Of a stretch of DNA of 64,000 nucleotides, positions 56,455 to 64,000 are shown piece by piece. The translations under genes and the position numbers were made by a program. The stretch comes from Mycocentrospora acerina (lineage: Eukaryota; Ascomycota; Dothideomycetes; Pleosporales): positions 62,001-126,000 of the forward strand of contig JAKUHH010000350.1 of NCBI GenBank assembly GCA_022701365.1. The letters are read 5' to 3'. The notes under the pieces were generated by a model, which saw nothing but the letters and a program-made list of their open reading frames with translations, made no database searches and was not told the DNA's origin. Positions within the stretch are counted from its first letter, which is position 1. The number at the start of each line of letters is the position of its first letter.

Positions 56455-58375
56455 ATGGATCTCGGAGACGAAGGCAGCTCTCCCTGGGGAGGTATGACTG
56501 CCCCCAGCTGCTGCTTTGCCAATTCGCGACGCTGACGACCCTGCTAGACGTGCCCTCGCAATCGGGCCCAGCGCCAGTCCCCCAGGTCACCGCCGAGGAC
56601 CGCCCCAACAACGACGGCGACGGCGATGCAGCCTCCTCGAACAAGCCTACCCCCAATGTCGCAGCTGCGCCGCGGTCGCCTGCAGCCCGTGGCCCTCGAA
56701 GACGGCAGCAGGGCGTCCAGTCGACCAAGCTCGAGGCTGTCGACGACCCTCTGGGGCCTCTAGGAGCGCTCACGCCGCCCACCACGTCTGACGCCGCTGC
56801 TCCAGTGCCGCCTCAAAAGGAGCTCGCCAGCTCGCGCAACTCCCACTCGGCACCGGGCGCCTCGGCGTCTTCGCTGCGTGGCATGATGGACTCGGTTAAC
56901 CTCGACGATGATGACCACGATGACGATGACCTGCCGCGCTCGCAGGTCCCCCGTGTGCCGCCACCTGTACAGGCGCCTACCGGCACGGCGCCCTCGCGCC
57001 AGAATCAGCCCAGCGTGAGCGTCGAGCAGGCTGCAAAGCCAACCTTTTCCATCTACGTGGGCGACCCGCACAAGGTTGGCGACCTGACCAGCTCGCACAC
57101 GGAATACTCGGTCACCACCAAGACGACATCCAAGGGCTACCGTAACCCCGAGTTTACCGTCTCCCGCCGCTACCGTGACTTTCTCTGGCTGTACACGCAA
57201 ATGCACAACAACAATCCCGGCGTCATCATCCCTCCACCGCCGGAGAAGCAGGCTGTAGGCCGCTTCCAGGCTGACTTTGTCGAGTCCCGACGTGCTGCTC
57301 TGGAGCGTATGCTGAACAAGACTGCAACACACCCTATACTGCAGCACGACGGTGACCTCAAGCTCTTCTTGGAGAGCGAAGCCTTCAATGTTGACATCAA
57401 GAACAAAGAACGCAAGGACCCTGGCTTGGGCGAGAGCAAGGGCATGTTTGGCTCCATGCTTTCGGGCAACAGCGGCAAATTTGTCGAGCACGATGATGTT
57501 TGTGCCCTATTTCGCCATCCTCATTCAGGTTACTAACGCGAACAGTGGTTCCACGACCGGAAGATATATCTCGATGCTCTCGAGAATCAGCTCAAGGCCC
57601 TGCTCAAAGCAACCGATACGGTGGTGACCCAGCGAAAGGGGCTTGCTGATGCCTGTGGCGATTTCTCAGCTTCGTTGCATTCGTTGTCAGCTGTAGAGCT
57701 GTCGCCATCCTTATCCGGCCCGCTTGACAGCCTCTCAGACATACAAATCCGCATCCGAGAATTGTATGAGCGCCAAGCTCAGCAGGATGTGCTCACCATG
57801 GGCATTGTCATTGATGAGTACATTCGTCTCATCGGCTCCGTGAAGACAGCATTCCTACAGCGACAAAAGGCCTATCATTCTTGGCATGCAGCTGAGCAGG
57901 AGCTCCAGAAGCGGAAAACAACTCAAGACAAGCTTCTCAGACAAGGAAGGTCACAGCAAGACCGCCTCAACCAACTTGGTGCTGACGTTGCGGATGCTGA
58001 GCGAAAAGTACATCAGGCTAGGCTCCTGTTTGACGATATGGGCAGGCTCATGCGCAGCGAGTTGGAGCGTTTTGAACGAGAAAAGGTTGAGGACTTCAAG
58101 TCGGGTGTAGAAACGTACTTGGAGAGTGCGGTGGAGGCGCAGAAAGAGGTAAGATGTCTTCCCCATTTTGATAGCAACTCCGCTAACATCCGTACTAGTT
58201 GATCGAAATTTGGGAAACTTTCCTCATGCAGTTAGACACCGAGGAAGGAGAGACATTTGTTCCACCCGCTGGGGTTGTCGCCTCGCCTGACGTCGAGCCA
58301 TCCGCACAAGTTGATGATGCTGCTGACGTCCGGACTTCGGAGGAATCAGCCACAAGGACCGCAATCGAGTCATAA
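56455..58375 (+). CDS. VPS5: Retromer sorting nexin Vps5 (PX-BAR)
   Basis: Exons 56455-56491, 56548-57497, 57546-58148 and 58199-58375 encode 588 aa (yeast 675); introns 56, 48 and 50 nt. A disordered acidic N-tail is followed by a PX domain (about residues 179-289): FSIYVGDPHKVGD, EFTVSRRYRDFLWLYTQM with the RRYxDF phosphoinositide motif, and IIPPPPEKQAVGRF. A Vps5-type BAR domain of long helices follows (WFHDRKIYLDALENQLKALLKAT to LIEIWETFLMQL). With Vps17 it forms the membrane-bending half of retromer that recycles cargo from endosomes to the Golgi. The N-tail is shorter than in yeast. SNX41/Mvp1 relatives are less likely, given the FxxRxYxLxALExQL pattern. Confidence 0.93.
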
Positions 58376-58963
58376 ACTGAGAGTTGATAGTCCAGCTCAA
58401 TCACTCTTAATTAATATTGAAAGTTGAAACTGAAATAATTGTTTTTTTAACGTTAGAACAGATGTGGGATTTCAGATGTTTGGCCTGTAGGTGAAGCCTC
58501 AGATGGGTTTTGACATGGTGTCTTGTTGCCTCAATTCCCGTCGAGACGAGCTTCATAGTACCTATGTGTGCCTTGCGAGAAAAATAACTGCGTCTAGCAC
58601 TTCAATGTGCGGCTTCGTACAGAGTCTACCGGTGCCCGAGCATCTTATTCATTGATGAAAGGGATAGTCGATTGAATACTGTCAAAGTGTATTAGACGAT
58701 ATTATCGTCCACTTTGGGCGCTTCTGATTTGCACCAACATCCAATTGGTAGGCGCCCCTTGCTTCTGTTGATGATCCAATGACAGAACATGTCTGCTCCC
58801 AACTTCAACCGCTTAGTATTGTTCCCGAGTGTCCTTGTTGAGAGCCAGTGCATTATTCAACAATAGAACAAGAGCTATTGACCGTGAGCCAGGACTTGTC
58901 TTCTATATGTACTTTGATCACTTTCCATCTACATTAAGCAGTTTTCTCCGCCTCACCTTCAAC
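58376..58963. other. Intergenic region, VPS5 3' end and DHCR24-like promoter
   Basis: 588 nt. The frame of the next gene is open back to 58829, with an alternative ATG at 58907. No repeat or RNA gene noticed. Confidence 0.4.
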
Positions 58964-60484
58964 ATGTTGAAAAATTCCACAACGGCAGCTACTCACACTA
59001 AACGGGTAGCAGAGGTTTCTGAGGCTGTCAGGAAATTCCACGAACAGAACATTCCATTTCGCATCTTCCATGGTTCCTCTAATTCGACCCGTGCTGCTGC
59101 CCGGCAATACGTCGTTGATATATCTCGTCTTAAGCACGTCATCTCCATCGACCTAGCCAAAAAGACGGCTCTGGTCGAGCCTGGAATAGCAATGGACGAG
59201 CTGGTCAGAGAACTACTCCCGCTCAACCTCACGCCAGCTGTGGTCCCAGAATTTCCTGGGATAACAGCCGGAGGGGCATTTGCAGGCACAGCAGCAGAAA
59301 GCTCCTCGTTTCGCTACGGATACTTTGATAAGACTGTGCTTGAAGTGGAGATGGTGCTTGGTAACGGGAGTGTAGTGCGAGCCTCACCGACTCAGAATTC
59401 TGACCTGTTCTATGGCAGTGCAGGGGCAATGGGTACCATGGGCATTACAACACAATTGGAGGTGCAGCTGGTGGAATGCGGGCCTTTCGTCGAGGTCACC
59501 TACCATCCTGTATCGTCTCACGAGGAAGCATTACGTCAATTCAGCAACATAGCAGATGACATTGACTTCCTCGACTGCGTCATGTTCTCCTCCCGCCACG
59601 GCGTAGTAGTCTCTGGTCGATTCACTCACAACCCCAACCCAGCCACCCCTACTGTCCGCTTCACCCGCCCACACGATCCCTGGTTCTTCACCCACGTGCA
59701 CCGCAAAATCCGCTGCCAGCCCCCCTCAGACGACTACAAGTGCCTCACCTGCCACTGGACGCAGCACTCACGCACCTACCGGCAAACCAGCACCACACTG
59801 GTTGAACTCATCCCCGTAGCAGACTACCTCTTCCGGTACGACCGCGGCGTCTTCTGGATGGCCGCCTACGGCTGGGCACCCCATCTCTGGAACCGCTTCA
59901 CGCGCTTCTTCCTCGACAGCATGTGGCGCACGCGATTCCAATACCGCGTGCTGCACCTCGTAGGCGGGACGCCGCATATCGTGCAGGACCTCGCCATCCC
60001 CGAGCGCAACGCAGACGCTTTTCTCGACTTTATGCACGACGAGTTCAAGATCTATCCGCTGTGGTTGTGTCCTATCAAGCACGATGCGAAGCCGCTTTTG
60101 CACACTGCGATGACAAACACGCTTCCCACTAGTCAGGTTGTTAACATTGGGGTGTGGGGATCACCAGAGTATGGTACGGAGTTTCTAAGGGGCGACAATT
60201 TCGACCAGTTTGTGCGGAATAATCGCACGATTGAGGGTGAGGTTGCGCGGGTTGGGGGGCTGAAGTGGCTGTATGCGTGTAGTTATTACACGGAAAAAGA
60301 GTTTTGGGACGTGTATGATCGGGAGGGGTATGAGCGGTTGAGGAGGAAGTGGAAGGCAGATACGCTGCCGGATTTGTGGGAGAAGGTGAGGAGGACTAGG
60401 CAGGATTTGAAGGGGGTGGATATTTTTGTTTTGCTGTGGGCATTTGTGTGTGCTTGGCTTGGGGTTGACAAGTTGGTTTCGTGA
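58964..60484 (+). CDS. FAD-linked oxidoreductase, Delta(24)-sterol reductase (DHCR24)-like
   Basis: Intronless, 506 aa from the ATG at 58964 (human DHCR24 516); a start at 58907 would add 19 residues. The FAD-binding PCMH-type domain is clear: FRIFHGSSNSTRA, VVDISRLKHVISIDLAKKTALVEPGIAMDELVRELLP, VVPEFPGITAGGAFAGTAAESSSFRYGYF and LEVEMVLGNGSVVRAS, then DLFYGSAGAMGTMGI. The C-terminal half has the DHCR24-like WKADTLPDLWEKVRR end and a last hydrophobic helix. DHCR24/DWF1 enzymes reduce sterol C24 double bonds with NADPH. Many filamentous fungi carry homologues whose substrate is unproven, so the sterol role is family inference. The last 60 codons are G-rich, unlike the first half. Confidence 0.85.
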   Translation: MLKNSTTAATHTKRVAEVSEAVRKFHEQNIPFRIFHGSSNSTRAAARQYVVDISRLKHVISIDLAKKTALVEPGIAMDELVRELLPLNLTPAVVPEFPGITAGGAFAGTAAESSSFRYGYFDKTVLEVEMVLGNGSVVRASPTQNSDLFYGSAGAMGTMGITTQLEVQLVECGPFVEVTYHPVSSHEEALRQFSNIADDIDFLDCVMFSSRHGVVVSGRFTHNPNPATPTVRFTRPHDPWFFTHVHRKIRCQPPSDDYKCLTCHWTQHSRTYRQTSTTLVELIPVADYLFRYDRGVFWMAAYGWAPHLWNRFTRFFLDSMWRTRFQYRVLHLVGGTPHIVQDLAIPERNADAFLDFMHDEFKIYPLWLCPIKHDAKPLLHTAMTNTLPTSQVVNIGVWGSPEYGTEFLRGDNFDQFVRNNRTIEGEVARVGGLKWLYACSYYTEKEFWDVYDREGYERLRRKWKADTLPDLWEKVRRTRQDLKGVDIFVLLWAFVCAWLGVDKLVS

Positions 60485-60672
60485 AGATAGGTTTCTTCCT
60501 GCCTGTCTTTGTTCTGTGTGGAGGGAAGGATTGGATTGGATTGAACTTCCAAGACTTGTAGGTTTGTCGACGTGGGAAAGTGGAACAGCAATAATAGACG
60601 GTAGCCACTTTTAGCAGACAAACTACTTGAGAACCTCTCATAAAATCACCGTTGTAACATCTACTTCAAACC

Positions 60673-61401
60673 TCACGGCCTCCACGCCTCCCAATCAACA
60701 ACCTCTGCCCCCTTCCCTGCAAGCTCCTCCTCCACCTCCCTCTCAATCACCTCCGCCGTCCTCTCCCCAATATCATACGTCGAGTGCGCACCCCTCAGCA
60801 ACGTAACCTTGAACCCCGCGTCCAACGCCCCCTTGCAAGTAGACAACACACAGCACTCGCTCTGAATCCCAAACGCAACAATCGTCTCCACGCCTTGTGC
60901 CTTGAACTCGTCCGCCAGTGCAGGGTTGGAAGTAAACGTATCCCCTACAGATAGATAGAAAAAGGTAGTCAGTCTCTTTTCCCTTCTCCACCAGTAACAA
61001 TAACTACAAGAGTCTTTTTTTAACTTTTTTCTTTTAAAAAAATTGAACAAGCAAGACACTGATTGATTGAAGTAGTGTGAAGATGAAGAAGAAAAAAAGC
61101 TGGTCAACGTACGAACACTCTTCCCAATAACCCTCTCCCCTTCCCGCGGCCGAAATACCAACTCCCACGCCGCACTCCCTCTCACCAACGGCCCCTTCTC
61201 AGCCGTCTCCTCATGCTGTACAAACACAATTTCTACATCGGGGGATTGGTGGGCCGTGCGCGCGGCGTCAATGGCTGAGCGGGTGCGCGCGAGCAGCGAG
61301 GTGCCTGCTGTGGTTATGCGGGTTGTGGCGGGGATTTGGGTCGAGGGGTTGAGGGCCAGGGAGGCTTGGATGTCGATTACTAGGAGGATGGTGGAGGGCA
61401 T
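60673..61401 (-). CDS. Isochorismatase-like cysteine hydrolase
   Basis: Exons 61401-61113 and 60944-60673 encode 186 aa. The intron is 168 nt (GTACGT...TGTAG) with long T runs, and joins GKSVR-DTFTSNPALADEF. The family triad is visible: D10 in LLVIDIQASL, K94 in VIGKSV and C128 in SECCVLST, with the usual cis-peptide region before it (GIQSECC). These single-domain proteins hydrolyse amides or vinyl ethers (nicotinamidase, ureidoacrylate or isochorismate relatives). The exact substrate is not readable. HEETAEKGPLVRGSAAWEL, a loop seen in bacterial YcaC/PncA-like members, suggests a general amidase of unknown role. It is convergent with the DHCR24-like gene. Confidence 0.83.
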   Translation of the reverse strand: MPSTILLVIDIQASLALNPSTQIPATTRITTAGTSLLARTRSAIDAARTAHQSPDVEIVFVQHEETAEKGPLVRGSAAWELVFRPREGERVIGKSVRTLTSFFSSSSSHYFNQSVSCLFNFFKRKKLKKDSCSYCYWWRREKRLTTFFYLSVGDTFTSNPALADEFKAQGVETIVAFGIQSECCVLSTCKGALDAGFKVTLLRGAHSTYDIGERTAEVIEREVEEELAGKGAEVVDWEAWRP

Positions 61402-62128
61402 TTTGGCGGGTCTGGGTGGGGTGGGTGGGATGAGAGGGGAGAGGCGAGGTTTATAGGATGGAATGGGAGGGGGGAAGGGAGTGTGAGTCACTTACTTAGT
61501 GGGCGGGTGCGTGGTGCGGGGCTGATGGTGTTTAGGTATGTTGTGGCGTTTTATATTTGTTGGGGAAGGGAGAGAGATATAGGGGGTCATATTCTTATTT
61601 TGTTGGGTTTGTTGAGGTAGATGGGTTGAGGGGGGGAAGGGGTGGAGTGTATACTTGACTTTAACTTTATTCGACGGGTTGGATCATAGATTCGAGTAGT
61701 CGTGTCGAATACAATACCTACAGCTGAACTTACTTCATCTCAAATATCTACATAATCAATAACATATCTCTTCATAAATTTGCTGTGTTTAGGAGTTTAA
61801 ACTCGTATGTCGTGTATTTTACTTATTTACAGACTACTATTATTATTATTACCTCCATTATCGTTTCAATCGCACAGAAAATCAATCAGAGCGCTACAAG
61901 TAAAAAAATGGCTACAAATTTTCGTTCAATACGAAAAAAAGACAAATAGAATAATATGGAAAGTCTTGTCAAGGTTGAAGGTTCTTACATGGCAATGAAA
62001 TAGAACCCAGCCACCAGTCGACGAAGGAATCGAATTTGCAAAAGCCGCCGATTTATGCGCTTCGGGGTATCAATCTGAAGAATTATTCTCCAACACTCCA
62101 GCACAAACAAATATTTTACTTCATAAGA
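61402..62128. other. Intergenic region, hydrolase promoter and 3' end of next gene
   Basis: 727 nt, with G-rich plus strand at the left (about 61420-61660) and A/T-rich sequence at about 61660-62030. No gene or RNA recognised. Confidence 0.4.
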
Positions 62129-62959
62129 TCACCCCGTCTCGTTCATATCATACACCACATGTGTTTCTTCCACCTCTTCGCGCTCCTTTGGTCCCTTACC
62201 AGCGACGTTCCCCGCTACTTCCAATGCCCTCTCGATCCCCTGAACCAGCCCATCCAACGCCTCAAACACATCCCCTTGACTCCGTTCTTGGGCCTCACTT
62301 AATTTAGCATCACCTCGGCGACCCTTCTCCTTACTCTTACTTCTACCCGCCATCTCCACGCCCTCAATCTGCATCATAAACCCCTGGTCCAGCTCATTCT
62401 CATCAAAAGAAGGCGTTGTGCGTACACTAACCTTTGTCGTCTGCCACTTTGAAGACAGCGACTTTGCGTCTACGATGGACCGGCCGTCGGCACCAACATC
62501 GATGATGAGGTAATGTTCCCGGACGCCTGGGATAGGCGGCGGGAGCGGAGATTCAGCTGGTAGATCGTCGGTTTGATTTGCAGCTTCCTCGCCTTCTAAA
62601 CCAACATGCGGGAGGTACTTTGTGTCGTCTAGCCCCAGGCTCCGCATGGAGGCGGCCGTCACCATGATGGGGTCGTCGTCCGCAAAGACGTAATGAATAT
62701 AAGGATGGTAGTACTCGCCCGATGAAACATCTTCTATGAGGGTGAAGAATGGTCTGAAATTTGGGGGTGGGAGGAGGGCTTGTTCGGAATCAGGTTCTGG
62801 GTATGGTATGTCATCGTCGTATGGTGCTTCATCGGGCTGCTGTTCTGCGGGTAGTTCATCTTGTGCTGGAGGTTGGAAGTGTGGGAAAGGCGATGTTTGG
62901 GGCGAACGAGCTGGTGGGTTCATTGGCGGAGTTTGGAAGGGAGTGGAAGTTCTGGACAT
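62129..62959 (-). CDS. Conserved-looking protein of unknown function
   Basis: Single exon, 276 aa, clear ATG at 62959. N-terminal 60 residues are Pro-rich and acidic. A likely folded core (about residues 65-195) contains NFRPFFTLIEDVSSGEYYHPYIHYVFADDDPIM, then MRSLGLDDTKYLPHV and REHYLIIDVGADGRSIVDAKSLSSKWQTTKVSV. The C-terminal part is basic, then a helical FEALDGLVQGIERALEVAGNVA and an acidic tail. The spacing and aromatic content of the FRPFFTLIED...HPYIHYVF segment suggest a real, conserved domain, but I cannot name the family. No membrane segment or signal peptide. Function unknown. Confidence 0.72.
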   Translation of the reverse strand: MSRTSTPFQTPPMNPPARSPQTSPFPHFQPPAQDELPAEQQPDEAPYDDDIPYPEPDSEQALLPPPNFRPFFTLIEDVSSGEYYHPYIHYVFADDDPIMVTAASMRSLGLDDTKYLPHVGLEGEEAANQTDDLPAESPLPPPIPGVREHYLIIDVGADGRSIVDAKSLSSKWQTTKVSVRTTPSFDENELDQGFMMQIEGVEMAGRSKSKEKGRRGDAKLSEAQERSQGDVFEALDGLVQGIERALEVAGNVAGKGPKEREEVEETHVVYDMNETG

Positions 62960-63315
62960 GTTGAGAAGCTGGAGTTGATGTTATATGTTTGGTCTGGAGC
63001 TTGGTAAGACGTGACGCTCATGCAGGGCAACGCTTAGCGCGATTTGACAGCCCGTGCGTATGGATGTTGGGAATACTTTTGATGCCTAGAAATTCAGGAA
63101 TGAAAAGACCATCATCTAAGGCTGTGATACCTGAATATGCCGAACGCTAATTTCTCGTGGATATCGTCCAAACGCCAGTCATGCCAGCTCGAACCAAACA
63201 CCATGCTTGAAACACAAGATCGCAATTCCACCCCCATTAAACCCCCAAAACACATTGAAAACGCCAAATCCACGTCCGACCCCAATATTCACGTCAAGTG
63301 CTGAACACACAACAC
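62960..63315. other. Intergenic region before APC11
   Basis: 356 nt between two minus-strand genes. No feature recognised. Confidence 0.35.
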
Positions 63316-63792
63316 TCACGGGCTACTGTTCAACTCCTGGGCTTGCTCCTGATTCTCAACCACAGCCGCTGCGTCCTGACTCTTCGACTTGAAAGCTAGA
63401 AATGCAAATCAGCACGAGCACAACCCATCAAGAAAAACAACCCTTACGCTGTCGACACATGGGACACTTCTCCTGCGAGCTCTCTTGCTTCAGCCATGAG
63501 AAGATGCAGTGCTAAATCATTGTCAGCCGGGGAGGGGGCACTTTGTAGCTCAAGACCAGCCCCACCATATGAAAAGAGTGGTTACACTCTCCGAGAACTG
63601 CGCAACGCGTTAGCACGTGTTCGACGGCTGGCAGACAGGGCTGGACATACGCAGCGGGCACTCGTCGCCTGGGAACTTGCACTTTGAGCACGTGCTGTCG
63701 TAGGGATTTCGACAGATGCCGCAGACGTCGTCTTCGGGCAAGTCCCAGCGCCAGGCGGCAACAGCATTCCACTCCCGTATCGTGACCTTCAT
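63316..63792 (-). CDS. APC11: Anaphase-promoting complex RING-H2 subunit Apc11
   Basis: Exons 63792-63651, 63597-63566 (32 nt), 63511-63448 and 63395-63316 encode 105 aa (human 84); introns 53, 54 and 52 nt. MKVTIREWNAVAAWRWD at the start, CGICRNPYDSTC, then CPLLLGECNHSFHMHCIFSWLKQESSQEKCPMCRQPF form the Apc11 RING-H2 with its extra Cys pair. All zinc ligands are present after splicing; no single frame shows them together. Apc11 is the catalytic RING that recruits E2 to the cyclosome in mitosis. The C-terminal 25 residues are a polar extension. Four exons in under 500 nt explain why simple ORF scanning misses it. Confidence 0.93.
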
Positions 63793-64000
63793 GATGATGT
63801 TTATTTTTTGTTTTGCACGCGTTGTTCTGGGGATGCAAGCAATCTGCCGAAAGAAGCGGCAGTTGAGGGCGGTGAGTAGGGCGGTGCGGGGGGGAGGGGG
63901 GGAGGGGGATGAGAGAAGGAGCTTGAGCTTAAGCTAAGACTGGGGGAATGCTCCGCTCCTCCACTTGGTGCGGATGACGAAAGGCGGAGCAAGTCTGATG
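63793..64000. other. APC11 upstream edge
   Basis: 208 nt up to the window end, with G-rich runs at about 63883-63910. No second gene can be recognised before the edge. Confidence 0.35.

Noticed and set aside
1..64000. CRISPR arrays, insertion sequences, retroelements, tRNA or rRNA genes
   Set aside because: Repeats present are promoter or intron minisatellites and microsatellites without spacers; no transposase or reverse-transcriptase motifs and no tRNA A/B boxes were noticed by eye. A tRNAscan and repeat search would settle this.

Overview
The window looks like nuclear DNA of a filamentous ascomycete (Pezizomycotina, probably Dothideomycetes; the class is inferred from gene content and gene style, not from a database match). 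The evidence is a set of conserved single-copy fungal genes (SSZ1, KOG1/raptor, AIM11, ERF2, a Kel1/Tea1-type kelch protein, GPI14, COX13, ASH1-type SET), each broken by a few short introns of about 45-120 nt with GTRNGY...AG borders. There are no operons, plasmid or phage genes, transposons, rRNA, recognisable tRNA genes or CRISPR arrays. I rebuilt exon-intron structures by hand. For every multi-exon gene the exon lengths sum to a whole number of codons; one intron, in the thioesterase gene near 55.6 kb, needs a non-canonical donor.

Layout, left to right. 1-3 kb: the 5' end of a HAD hydrolase (HDHD5-like, minus strand, runs off the left edge), a 39-codon peptide gene with a duplicated 12-residue motif, then a gene-poor low-complexity stretch. 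3-15.7 kb: ASH1-type H3K36 methyltransferase, ERF2 palmitoyltransferase, COX13, histidyl-tRNA synthetase, an unrecognised nuclear-looking protein, and a choline/ethanolamine phosphotransferase with a 10-nt microexon. 16-30 kb: NIPSNAP, AIM11, WDR6/RTT10, PBDC1 (eEF1A chaperone), a full-length Ste6-type ABC exporter and the GPI mannosyltransferase GPI14. 30-41 kb: TRAX, a PIN-domain protein resembling Nmd4, an F-box protein, SSZ1, RRP40 and cytosolic aspartyl-tRNA synthetase. 41-51.5 kb: raptor (KOG1) divergent from the kelch cell-end protein, sharing an 800-bp upstream region that carries six CACGTG sites in a degenerate repeat. 51.5-64 kb: a 2-kb repeat-rich gap, an unrecognised protein, a small mitochondrial-type membrane protein, a hotdog thioesterase, VPS5, a DHCR24-like FAD oxidoreductase, an isochorismatase-like hydrolase, a conserved unknown and APC11.

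Most genes are housekeeping and are not a functional cluster. Weak themes are translation and its quality control (HisRS, AspRS, SSZ1, PBDC1, WDR6, RRP40, Nmd4-like, TRAX), TORC1 and polarity (KOG1, kelch protein), and membrane or lipid work (ERF2, EPT/CPT, GPI14, DHCR24-like, thioesterase, VPS5). Several pairs are divergent over about 200-bp shared promoters (WDR6/PBDC1, GPI14/TRAX, SSZ1/RRP40, membrane protein/thioesterase).

I found no convincing new multi-gene system. The least-explained signals are non-coding or very small: the duplicated-motif peptide at 822-941, a 36-bp phased repeat between ERF2 and COX13, the CACGTG array between KOG1 and the kelch gene, and a repeat-filled 242-nt intron in SSZ1.
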